From the NCBI RefSeq assembly GCF_902459465.1, contig NC_047082.1:3286001-3350000 (forward strand): a DNA stretch of 64,000 bases. The letters run 5' to 3'. Of this stretch, positions 12,001 to 21,300 are shown in pieces. The position numbers and the translations under genes are program-made. The notes beneath the pieces were generated by a model, which was not told where the DNA came from, ran no database searches, and worked only from the letters and a program-made list of their open reading frames with translations. Source of the DNA: Asterias rubens (Eukaryota > Echinodermata > Asteroidea > Forcipulatida > Asteriidae). Each line of letters opens with the position of its first letter. Position 1 is the first letter of the stretch.

Positions 12001-15000
12001 TGGTTCAACTGGATAGTGATCAAACTCGTCCATTTTCCATATTAACTAACTGGTTTGGACTAGGTTTAACTGTGTTCAACTAGGTTGAAATTATAAACCA
12101 GTTGGTCTCTGTCCATTTTCCATATTAAACCAACTGGTTTTAACTGTGTTTAACTAGTTTATCAACTGGTTTCAACTAGTTCCAGTTAAACCCAGTTTAA
12201 CTAGGTTCAACTGGAATTTCGACCTGGGTCTTACCTTTGCGGCCAGGAAACAGGTCGGGATAATACTCCAAATAAATATCTGGCCTGTCGAGATTGCCAA
12301 ATGCCTCACACTCTACTTCTGCCATGCTGTACTGCTGTAGCTTGATCAATAGAGCTATACGAGTCAGCCATATCTACAAGGAGAAAGATCGGTTAGACAA
12401 GTTTTTATACTTCATAGATGAATGGGATTTGAGGCATTGCATGGTCAGGTAGATTTGGTTTGCGGTAACACCATGTGTGTATCGTACTAGCTGGGTAAAT
12501 TATGTTCTTTTTAGAACTTGTCTTGCTTTATATTCTACTACCGCGGAGTAGATTTTTGGAATTCGGGAGACTTCTCAGTTTTGAAAAGAACTGTCCTGAT
12601 TATTAACTACTTACTACCTGGAAGGTAGAAAATCGGCCAGGACCACTACTTTAGCTTTATCGGATTGAGGGGAGTCGTCGTTTTAACTGGTCTCAACGTT
12701 TCAACTAGATTGCTCTAGTCATCGTAAGGAGATGGACTTCACGATGTTATGCTTTCTTAAAGGCAGTGGACACTATTGGTAATTACTCAAAATTTTAGTA
12801 GTCTCAACAAAACTATTTCAAAAACACAATTGTAATGGTCTCCACAAAAAAATACCTAACTATTCAAAAAGTATGAATTTTAGTGGTCCCTACAAAATAA
12901 CCTAACTGAAAAACATTTAATGGTCTCTACGAAGTTGCAAATGAACATTTAATGGTCGCCACAAAGTTACCAAATGAACATTTAATGGTCTCCAAAAAGT
13001 TGCAAATGAACATTTAATGGTCTCCAATAAGTTGGAAATGAACATTTAATGGTCTCACATAATTTGCCAAATGGACATTTAATGGTCTCCAAAAAGTTGC
13101 CAAATGGACATTTAATGGTCTCCACAAAATTACCAATGAAGATTTAATGGTCTCCATTAAATTGCCAAATGAACATTTAATGGTCTAAAAGAAACTGCAA
13201 AAAAAGTTGCAAATGAACATTTAATGGTCTCCAAAATTTTGCCAAATGGACATTTAATGGTCTCAAATAAGTTGCAATTGAAACTTTGATGGTCTCCATT
13301 AAGTTGCAAATGAACATTTAATGGTCTGCAATAAGTTGTCAAATGAACATTTAATGGTCCCTAAAAAGTTGCAAATGAACATTTAATGGTCACCACTAAG
13401 TTGTCAAATGAACATTTAATGGTCTCCAAAAAGTTGTCAAATGAACATTTAATGGTCTCCAAAAAGTTGTCAAATGAAACATTAATGGTCTCCACTAAGT
13501 TGCAAAATGAACATTTAATGGTCTCCAAAAAGTTGTCAAATGAACATTTAATGGTCCCTAAAAAGTTGCAAATGAACATTTAATGGTCACCACTAAGTTG
13601 TCAAATGAACATTTAATGGTCTCCAAAAAGTTGTCAAATGAACATTTAATGGTCTCCAAAAAGTTGCAAATAACATTTAGTGGTCTCCAATAAGTTGCCA
13701 AATGGACATTTAATGGTCTCCACTAAGTTGCCAAATGAACATTTAATGGTCTCCAATAAGTTGTCAAATGAACATTTAATGGTCTCCAAAAAGTTGCAAA
13801 TGAACATTTAATGGTCTCCAAAAAGTTGCAAATGAACATTTAATTGTCTCCACTAATTTGCCAAATGAACATTTAATGGTCTCAAAAAAGTTGTCAAATG
13901 AAAATTTAATGGTCTCCAAAAAGTTGCAAATGAACATTTAATGGTCACCACTAAGTTGCCAAATGAACATTTAATGGTCTCCAAAAAGTTGCAAATGAAC
14001 ATTTAATTGTCTCCACTAAGTTGCCAAATGAACATTTAATGGTCTCCAATAAGTTGTCAAATGAACATTTAATGGTCTCAAAAAAGTTGTCAAATGAACA
14101 TTTAATGGTCTCCAAAAAGTTGCAAATAACATTTAGTGGTCTCCAATAAGTTGCCAAATGGACATTTAATGGTCTCCACTAAGTTGCAAATGAACATTTA
14201 ATGGTCTCCACTAAGTTGCCAAATGAACATTTAATGGTCTCCAATAAGTTGTCAAATGAACATTTAATGGTCTCCAAAAAGTTGCAAATGAACATTTAAT
14301 GGTCTCCAAAAAGTTGCAAATGAACATTTAATGGTCTCCAAAAAGTTGCCAAATGGACATTTAATGGTCTCCACTAAGTTGCCAAATGAACATTTAATGG
14401 TCTCAAAAAAGTTGTCAAATGAAAATTTAATGGTCTCCAAAAAGTTGCAAATGAACATTTAATGGTCACCACTAAGTTGTCCAATGAACATTTAATGGTC
14501 TCCAAAAAGTTGCAAATGAACATTAAGTGGTCTCCAAAAAGTTGTAAATGAACATTTAATGGTCACCACTAAGTTGCCAAATGGACATTTAATGGTCTCC
14601 ACTAAGTTGCCAAATGAACATTTAATGGTCTCCAATAAGTTGTCAAATGAACATTTAATGGTCTGCAATAAGTTGCAAATGAACATTTAATGGTCTCCAC
14701 TAAGTTGCCAAATGAACATTTAATGGTCTCCAATAAGTTGTCAAATGAACATTTAATGGTCTCCAAAAAGTTGCCAAATGAACATTTAATGGTCTCCAAA
14801 AAGTTGTCAAATGAACATTTAATGGTCTCCAAAAAGTTGCCAAATGAACATTGAATGGTCTCCAAAAAGTTGCAAATGAACATTTAATGGTCTCCAAAAA
14901 GTTGCAAATGAACATTTAATGGTCTCCAAAAAGTTGCAAATGAACATTTAATGGTCTCCAAAGAGTTGCCAAATGGACATTTAATGGTCTCCAAAAAGTT

Positions 15001-18000
15001 GCAAATGAACATTTAATGGTCTCCAAAAAGTTGCAAATGAACATATAATGGTCTCCAAAAAGTTGCAAATGAACATTTAATGGTCTCCAAAAAGTTGCCT
15101 CTGTAGAGCCCATTAAATAATTGTTTTGGAATTTAGTGGAGACCATTAAATGTTCATTTGCAACTTTTTGGAGACCATTCAATGTTCATTTGGCAACTTT
15201 TTTGAGACCATTAAATGTTCATTTGACAACTTTTTTGAGACCATTAAATGTCCATTTGGCATTTTTTTGGAGACCATTAAATGTTCATTTGCAACTTTTT
15301 GGAGACCATTCAATGTTCATTTGGCAACTTTTTTGAGACCATTAAATGTTCATTTGACAACTTTTTTGAGACCATTAAATGTTCATTTGGCAACTTTTTG
15401 GAGACCATTAAATGTTCATTTGGCAACTTAGTGGAGATCATTAAATGTTCATCTGCATCTTTTTGGAGACCATTAAATGTTCATTTGGCAACTTAGTGGA
15501 GACCATTAAATGTTCCTTTCCAACTTATTGGAGACCATTAAATGTTCATTTGCAACTTAGTGGAGACCATTAAATGTTCATTTGACAAATTTTTGGAGAC
15601 CATTAAATGTTCATTTGCAACTTTTTGGAGACCATTAAATGTCCATTTGGCAACTCTTTGGAGACCATTAAATGTTCATTTCCAACTTTTTGTAGACCAT
15701 TAAATGTCCATTTGGCAACTTTTTGGAGACCATTAAATGTTCATTTGCAACTTTTTGGAGACCATTAACTGTCCATTTGGCAACTTTTTGGAGACCATTA
15801 AATGTCCATTTGGCAACTTTTTGGAGACCATTAAATGTTCATTTGCAACTTATTGGAGACCATTAAATGTTCATTTCCAACTTATTGGAGACCATTAAAT
15901 GTTCCTTTCCAACTTATTGGAGACCATTAAATGTTCCTTTCCAACTTATTGGAGACCATTAAATGTTCATTTGGCAACTTAGTGGAGACCATTAAATGTT
16001 CATTTGGCAACTTAGTGGAGACCATTAAATGTCCATTTGGCAACTTTTTGGAGACCATTAAATGTACATTTGCAACTTTTTGGAGACCATTAAATGTTCA
16101 TTTCCAACTTATTGGAGACCATTAAATGTTCATTTGGCAACTTATTGGAGACCATTCAATGTTCATTTGCAACTTTTTGGAGACCATTAAATGTCCATTT
16201 GGCAACTTATTGGAGACCACTAAATGTTCATTTGCAACTTTTTGGAGACCATTCAATGTTCATTTGGCAACTTTTTGGAGACCATTAAATGTTCATTTGA
16301 CAACTTTTTTGAGACCATTAAATGTTCAATTGGCAACTTTTTGGAGACCATTAAATGTTCATTTGGCAACTTAGTTGAGACCATTAAATGTTCATTTGCA
16401 ACTTTTTGGAGACCATTAAATGTTCATTTGACAACTTATTGGAGACCATTAAATGTTCATTTGCAACTTAGTGGAGACCATTAAATGTTCATTTGGCAAC
16501 TTACTGGAGACCATTAAATGTTCCTTTCCAACTTATTGGAGACCATCAAATGTTCATTTGCAACTTAGTGGAGACCATTAAATGTTCATTTGCAACTTAG
16601 TGGAGACCATTAAATGTTCATTTGACAACTTTTTGGAGACCATTAAATAATCATTTGCAACTTTTTGGAGACCATTAAATGTCCATTTGGCAACTCTTTG
16701 GAGACCATTAAATGTTCATTTCCAACTTTTTGGAGACCATTAAATGTCCATTTGGCAACTTTTTGGAGACCATTAAATGTTCATTTGCAACTTTTTGGAG
16801 ACCATTAAATGTCCATTTGGCAACTTTTTGGAGACCATTAAATGTCCATTTGGCAACTTTTTGGAGACCATTAAATGTTCATTTGCAACTTATTGGAGAC
16901 CATTAAACGTTCATTTCCAACTTATTGGAGACCATTAAATGTTCCTTTCCAACTTATTGGAGACCATTAAATGTTCCTTTCCAACTTATTGGAGACCATT
17001 AAATGTTCATTTGGCAACTTAGTGGAGACCATTAAATGTTCATTTGGCAACTTAGTGGAGACCATTAAATGTCCATTTGGAAACTTTTTGGAGACCATTA
17101 AATGTACATTTGCAACTTTTTGGAGACCATTAAATGTTCATTTTCAACTTTTTGGAGACCATTAAATGGTCATTTGGCAACTTTTTGGAGACCATTAAAC
17201 AATTTGCAACTTTTTGGAGACCATTAAATGTTCATTTGGCAACTTATTGGAGACAATTAAATGTTCATTTAAAACCATTAAATGTTCATTTCCAACTTTT
17301 TGGAGACCATTAAGTGTTCATTTGGCAACTTATTGGAGACAATTAAATGTTCATTTAAAACCATTAAATGTTCATTTCCAACTTTTTGGAGACCATTAAG
17401 TGTTCATTTGGCAACTTATTGGAGACAATTAAATGTTCATTTAAAACCATTAAATGTTCATTTCCAACTTTTTGGAGACCATTAAATGTTCATTTGGCAA
17501 CTTTATGGAGACCATTAAATGTTCATTTCCAACTTATTGGAGACCATTAAATGTTCATTTGCAACTTATTGGAGACAATTAAATGTTCATTTCCAACTTA
17601 TTGGAGACCATTAAATGTTCCTTTCCAACTTATTGGAGACCATTAAATGTTTATTTTAAACTTTATGGAGACCATTAAATGTTCACTTGGCAACTTTTTG
17701 GAGACCATTAAATGTACATTTGCAACTTTTTGGAGACCATTAAATGTTCATTTTCAACTTTATGGAGACCATTAAATGTTCACTTGGCAACTTTTTGGAG
17801 ACTATTAAATGTCTATTTGCAACTTTTTGGAGACCATTAAATGTTCATTTGGCAACTTATTGGAGACAATTAAATGTTCATTTAAAACCATTAAATGTTC
17901 ATTTCCAACTTTTTGGAGACCATTAAGTGTTCATTTGGCAACTTTTTGGAGACCATTAAATGTTCATTTGCAACTTATTGGAGACCATTAAATGTTCATT

Positions 18001-20984
18001 TGCAACTTATTGGAGACAATTAAATGTTCATTTGGCAACTTTTTGGAGACCATTAAATGTTCATTTGGCAACTTTTTGGAGACCATTAAATGTTCATTTG
18101 CAACTTTTTGGAGACCATTAAATGTTCATTTGGCAACTTATTGGAGACAATTAAATGTTCATTTAAAACCATTAAATGTTCATTTCCAACTTTTTGGAGA
18201 CCATTAAGTGTTTATTTGGCAACTTTTTGGAGACCATTACATGTTTATTTGGCAACTTTTTGGAGACCATTAAATGTTCATTTGCAACTTAGTGGAGACC
18301 ATTAAATGTTCATTTGGCAACTTAGTGGAGACCATTAAATGTTCATTTGGCAACTTAGTGGAGACAATTAAATGTTCATTTGCAACTTTTTTAAGACCAT
18401 TAATTGTTCATTTGCAACTTTTTGGAGTCCATTAAATGTTCATTTTCGTCGATTTAGGCAACTAAGTGGAGACCATTAAATGTCGAGTTTGGTCAAGTTT
18501 TAAACTAATTGGATACCAAAGATTAAACGAACCAATCCAAAATAAACCAAAATTTATTCTTGGGATTGGGGTGGGGGGAGGGGATGGACAAACACTTTCT
18601 CTTGTTCGATGACCAACCTGAAATGAGCGTGGGGTGTGCTTAGATGGCAATCCAGCTTGACCTTTGCCCTGGTTAAGAGAGGTCAACAACATTCCCGTCA
18701 ACTCCAGGGCTGCTCGTAAACAACCTGTATCCTGTTGATCAGTAGCAATATTAAAAACAAGATGTAAATTTTAAAAAAAAATTATTTGTCTCTAAATTAA
18801 ATTTTCGAAAATAGAATTAGCTGTTGCTAACTGTTTAACTATCAAAACGGCCTATGGTATAAATGCAAAAAAATAGTTAACAGTCTGGTGTTGCGACCCT
18901 AGCACTCGATGTCTTGGAGGCTAAATGACAACACAACAAACATGAACAGGTAACTCAGTTAGTTACACTTAGTTACCTGTTCATGTTTGTTAGACATTAG
19001 ACTTGCCAGTAATTTCTTGAGTCCCTCGTCATCACGAGTAACTTGGTTGACAGTCAGAGCTACTCGTTTACTGGCCTCGGCATCACCCATGTATCGATAG
19101 ACTAGCTCCTTCACTGGGTCACCCTGGTTTAGAATAAATGAATAATGTATGACTAGTTTATAAATTATTCATTTACGATACACTAGCTGGGTCACCCTGA
19201 TAACAAATAATGCAATATGTCTGTTAGGGTTTAATTGGTCTCTCAGTATAGTGAATCATGATTTTAATTGTTTTGCAATGGTTTCTGGAATATTGTTAAA
19301 ATAATCAGTACTGTGCATCGTAACAAAGAATGTTAAGTCTCCGTTTTGTGAATATAAACTGCATATCTTGAACAAAATATAGGGGTAGTAGCTCTGTACA
19401 CAAATGTATCTGTGTGTCAATGGTTTTGGTGTACCACAGGAGATCAATTTTTAGTTCTCCTCGCATTGACACCACCAGGTTGTTTTCACACGAACGTTTG
19501 GCAGCTGTTACGAATTGTTCGTTGCGAATTTGTGATGTCAAAATTCACTTCGCTTCGCATTCGCAGGAAGAATGAACCGGGCTTAAGGGAAATATCTAGC
19601 GCTATTCAAACTCATCCCAAGTTTTAGAACGAAATTTTCATCTTACTTGCTGCTCCTCCAGAATAATTCCAGGCATTGTGAGTTGAGCTCTGTCGACATA
19701 CTCTGTCCCCTGGAGAGCGGACATTCTATTGTTGAGGATGTTCTGCGTCGCAATGGATGGAAGCCAAGCATCGTGTCTTCGATCACTCTGACTGGTTGTT
19801 AACGCCGTCGTGAAGCTATCATCGATGGAATGACTTGGAGAAAAGAGCCGTGGCAGTTGGGATGGAGGGGGGTGTGGTTGAGCTGGTGGCTGCTTGGGAG
19901 CTCCTACAGGAGCCTGGGGTACGGGTTGTGGGGTTTCTGATACAGGAGGGGCTTCCGGGGTTTTGGGCGAAGAAGACGTGGAGTGATTCTTGGCGAATGC
20001 CACCTCGAAGGAGTTTCCTTCACCTTGGTTCTGGACACTGCAAACATGTGGACTTGTTACCTCTGGAAGAGGGGAATGTGGGGACAGAGTTTGTTCTTGG
20101 GTATCAGAGTTGGCTGCTGGACCCTCTTGAGACAGTTCTAGAAGGGTCTGCTTAGTTGACGTGACATCTTGGGATGACGCGTCATTCTCAAATGATATCT
20201 CTTCTGTAAAACCCGCACTGGGGGACTTTGACAAGTCTATGGTGGGGTCAGAGGGCAAATCCTGACCCAGAAGGTTCTCTTCTGGAACTGTTTTATTGTC
20301 TTCGTCCAATCGCGGGGATTCCATCGAGCCTTGGAATCCATCTCCACCGCTTGTGAAAGAATCAAAGAAGTTTTGGTCTTCAGTACCAGAGTCTGACGCA
20401 ACCTCCTCCTCCTTGAAGAAACTACTGATGGCAGGCTGATCACCGGCTGTGGTTGTCTCCGTTCCCAAGCTCTGTTTGAAACTTTCTTCCCCAAATATCT
20501 CTGAATCCGTAAATTGAAACTGGGCTCCAGGGCTTCCAATCGGCTGTGACTCAAACCCATCCACAGATGATTGTCTCTTAACTTCCACCTTTAGACTTTC
20601 CATGTTGGCAACATCTTCTTTGAGCGGTTCGTCAACTGTCGGGTGAACCGGTTCCGCAGTTGCAGCTTGGGTTTGAATTGGAAATCCATCTGAAGAAGCT
20701 GTCGAGACAATATCAGTCGTTTCCCCGAAGAGGCTGGCATCAAATGGTTTAGGAGATCCGACCTTAGTCTCTTGCGCCTCACCCGTCGTTTCTGTCTGCC
20801 CAGTCTCCTCCTCTCGGCCAAGCCCAGTTGCCTCCTGGCTCGTGTCCGTTCCTTGGCTTATGGTGTCGTCAAGAGGAACTGAATCTTGCGAGACACTGTC
20901 TAGGTTGATCACATCTCCAACGGTGGCAGAGACTGGTTTATCTGGTGCATCTGAGAACAATTCATTCTCAGAATCAGGATCCAT
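5811..20984 (-). CDS. TRAPPC12: TRAPPC12, trafficking protein particle complex subunit 12 (11 coding exons)
   Basis: TRAPPC12 is a subunit of the TRAPPIII tethering complex (ER-Golgi traffic, autophagy) and in vertebrates also acts at kinetochores. Coding exons read on the minus strand: 20984-19647, 19123-19007, 18731-18618, 12373-12235, 11775-11663, 10517-10445, 9781-9708, 9356-9258, 7850-7750, 7177-7090, 6053-5811. All join in frame to 833 codons including TGA. Residues 1-390 are acidic, Ser/Thr/Pro-rich and probably disordered; about 395-446 holds the conserved DRRHDAWLP and LTMPG motifs; 447-832 is the helical TPR region, with GSMVPFSLRVLHAEL, SGIGRIFLQ and the family C-terminus LYELDSSRSTQKKQALL. 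Human TRAPPC12 is 735 aa; the extra length lies in the disordered N-terminus. The start at 20984 is the first Met after a likely acceptor near 21020. The donor of the exon ending at 19007 is non-canonical (see findings). The intron 18617-12374 holds a giant satellite. Confidence 0.95.
6171..6403. mobile_element. MITE with GGGTGCGTTCGATTAG ends (TRAPPC12 last intron)
   Basis: Inverted termini GGGTGCGTTCGATTAGCTTC and its imperfect complement (GGAAGCTAATTGAATGCACC) bound a 233-bp element with an unusually GC-rich interior. No clear target duplication is visible. It sits in the intron before the last TRAPPC12 exon. Confidence 0.65.
7290..7690. mobile_element. Probable MITE with imperfect inverted ends
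   Basis: The ends carry GTTCAGACAGCGTACTAAG and, inverted, a related GTCTGAACGGTTCTAAAG. The interior repeats the words GATAAACC and GTTTATCTTT in both orientations. It occupies most of a TRAPPC12 intron. The class is uncertain. Confidence 0.4.
7945..8622. mobile_element. TTAA-target MITE, outer copy split by a younger copy
   Basis: The left part (7945-7998) and right part (8328-8622) together make one diverged family A element. A second family A copy (7999-8323) is inserted between them with TTAA on each side. Deleting it rejoins sequence colinear with the intact elements at 4660 and 50292. Confidence 0.75.
7999..8323. mobile_element. TTAA-target MITE (family A), inner copy
   Basis: A slightly shortened family A copy, flanked by TTAA at 7995-7998 and 8324-8327, inserted in an older member of its own family. 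Ends AGACACTGGACGCTATTGG and, inverted, AGCCAGTGGACACTATTGG. Confidence 0.8.
8638..8928. mobile_element. Mutator-like MITE with 9-bp target duplication
   Basis: Long inverted termini (ATAGAGTTATATATAAGAAC at both ends, continuing as CTAGAG and a GCGC block) bound 291 bp. The flanks carry the direct repeat GGGGCTGTG at 8628-8636 and 8929-8937. A 9-bp duplication is typical of Mutator-like elements. The interior is CpG-rich, with a duplicated TTTTGTCAACTTA...AAATGGCCGC segment. Confidence 0.7.
9436..9592. mobile_element. Foldback MITE in a TRAPPC12 intron
   Basis: Arms built on GCGTCATCGACCACCAT (left) and ATGGTGGTCGATGACGC (right) pair almost perfectly over about 35 bp, separated by about 85 bp. 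No coding capacity. Confidence 0.65.
9981..10333. mobile_element. TTAA-target MITE (family A), copy in TRAPPC12 intron
   Basis: TTAA flanks lie at 9977-9980 and 10334-10337. The left end AGGCACTGTACATGTTTGG is diverged, and the central palindrome is largely lost. Confidence 0.7.
11240..11335. repeat. Family A-related fragment
   Basis: The words CAGCTACTGTTTATGCAAAA, TTACTTCAGAGGG and GTTTCTCACAA recur at 11880-11950 and, in part, inside every family A MITE. It is a truncated relative. Confidence 0.5.
11456..11632. mobile_element. MITE family D (GCCTGGTTCATACTTCC ends)
   Basis: Inverted termini AAGCCTGGTTCATACTTCCT and its complement AGGAAGTATGGACCGGGCTT bound 177 bp. Related copies lie at about 19490-19590 and 39250-39430. 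It ends about 30 bp from the TRAPPC12 exon 11775-11663 donor. Confidence 0.65.
11878..11956. repeat. Family A-related fragment cut by another MITE
   Basis: It shares GTCACTCACAGCTACTGCTT and TTACTTCAGAGGGAGCCGTT with the fragment at 11240. It stops abruptly at the left end of the element at 11957. Confidence 0.5.
11957..12228. mobile_element. MITE with CCCAGGTC ends abutting a TRAPPC12 donor site
   Basis: About 37-bp inverted termini (CCCAGGTCAAAATTCCAGTT at left, its near complement at right) bound a 272-bp element full of AACTGGTT and AACTAGTT words. Its right end lies at position +7 of the intron that follows the TRAPPC12 exon 12373-12235, leaving only the donor hexamer GTAAGA between exon and transposon. 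Confidence 0.7.
12761..12800. repeat. Family A MITE left end fused to satellite
   Basis: Starting after a TTAA at 12757-12760, the terminal 35 bp of family A (AGGCAGTGGACACTATTGG and TAATTACTCAAAA) is intact. It then passes into degenerate satellite units. No matching right end is seen at the far side of the array. Confidence 0.6.
12801..15105 (+). repeat. 32-33 bp satellite, left arm
   Basis: A tandem array of units of the form CATTTAATGGTCTCC, then AAAAAGTTG, ACTAAGTTG or AATAAGTTG, then CAAATGAA, with 32- or 33-bp length variants (GC, GCC or GTC before AAATG). The first units (12801-12905) are degenerate and the rest nearly identical. It lies entirely inside the TRAPPC12 intron 18617-12374. 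The 33-bp form equals 11 codons, which produces the spurious repeat-peptide ORFs. Confidence 0.95.
15130..18487 (-). repeat. Same satellite in opposite orientation, right arm
   Basis: From about 15130 the same unit appears as its complement (GGAGACCATTAAATGTTC and so on) and continues to 18487, where it breaks down. Together with the left arm it forms an inverted repeat centred on about 15105-15130. It contains higher-order duplications: about 15480-16110 recurs at 16480-17150, and an 86-bp compound unit is repeated three times at 17214-17480 and again near 17830 and 18110. Confidence 0.95.
18810..18930. repeat. Dispersed repeat (TATAAATGCAA family)
   Basis: TTGCTAACTGTTTA, GGTATAAATGCAAA and GCGACCCTAGCA recur in the same order at about 37745-37890. 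It is a MITE or SINE relic in a TRAPPC12 intron. Confidence 0.5.
18935..18991. repeat. 21-bp perfect hairpin downstream of a TRAPPC12 donor
   Basis: AACAAACATGAACAGGTAACT at 18935-18955 (minus its last base when quoted in full) is the exact complement of 18971-18991, with a 15-nt loop. In the transcript it begins 16 nt after the exon end at 19007. It contains CAG|GTAACT, an alternative canonical donor. Confidence 0.85.
19490..19590. mobile_element. MITE family D, truncated copy
   Basis: TGATGTCAAAATTCACTTCG and GCAGGAAGAATGAACCGGGC match the right half of the element at 11456. The left end is reduced. Confidence 0.5.
19647..20984 (-). CDS. TRAPPC12: TRAPPC12 large first coding exon (disordered N-terminus)
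   Basis: This exon encodes residues 1-446, beginning MDPDSENELFSDAP. The sequence is poor in hydrophobic residues and rich in acidic, Ser, Thr, Gln and Pro residues; a Pro-rich run around residues 355-380 precedes the conserved block FTTALTTSQSDRRHDAWLP. The exon ends on a phase-0 consensus donor (CAA|GTAAGA). The open frame continues upstream to 21212, but that part reads through a likely intron: there is a pyrimidine-rich acceptor near 21020 and a GAG|GTAAAC donor at 21227, which would leave a non-coding first exon upstream of 21227. The coding assignment is firm; the 5' UTR structure is inferred. Confidence 0.9.
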
Positions 20985-21004
20985 CTTGGATGGCTCGACC
21001 TTCA

Positions 21005-21300
21005 ACACAAACACAAATATCTGAAAATAAAATTGTGTCTTCAAGAAATTTATGTTTGGTTTTGTGGAAAAATTGTGATACTTTACTTGAATGTTATTCC
21101 TAGAACACAGCAGGCCTTGGGAATTAACCCCAGCACCTACAGCAATTGCCGTGGTGCCCTGTGCTTTTGCTTTGGTTCCCTTTGAGGCTTTGCAGAGTAT
21201 CTTACAAATCATTGTTGTACGTTTACCTCACAGTCCGCACATCGTGTCTCGTCAGTGCATGACCTATGCATTGAAGGAATCGGCTGCCTAAAGTAGTGCT
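21005..21300 (-). promoter_or_regulatory. Likely TRAPPC12 5' UTR intron and transcription start region
   Basis: A GAG|GTAAAC donor on the minus strand ends a putative non-coding exon at 21227. A TTATTTTCAG acceptor lies near 21020, and a second AG follows at about 21001, just before the start codon at 20984. Transcription would therefore begin somewhere above 21227, probably within 21.25-21.45 kb. No TATA box is obvious. This is inferred from splice consensus and spacing only. Confidence 0.4.

Noticed and set aside
13157..18305. More than thirty ORFs of 60-93 codons encoding repeats such as ETIKCSFGN and WRPLNVHLA
   Set aside because: They are produced by the 33-bp satellite, whose period equals 11 codons. 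They occur in several frames, shift with every 32-bp unit, and lie inside a TRAPPC12 intron.
12905..18487. A CRISPR-like pattern of regularly spaced repeats
   Set aside because: The units are contiguous 32-33 bp tandem repeats without unique spacers, in an animal genome.
19835..20155. 106-codon plus-strand ORF
   Set aside because: Shadow of the TRAPPC12 N-terminal exon on the other strand.
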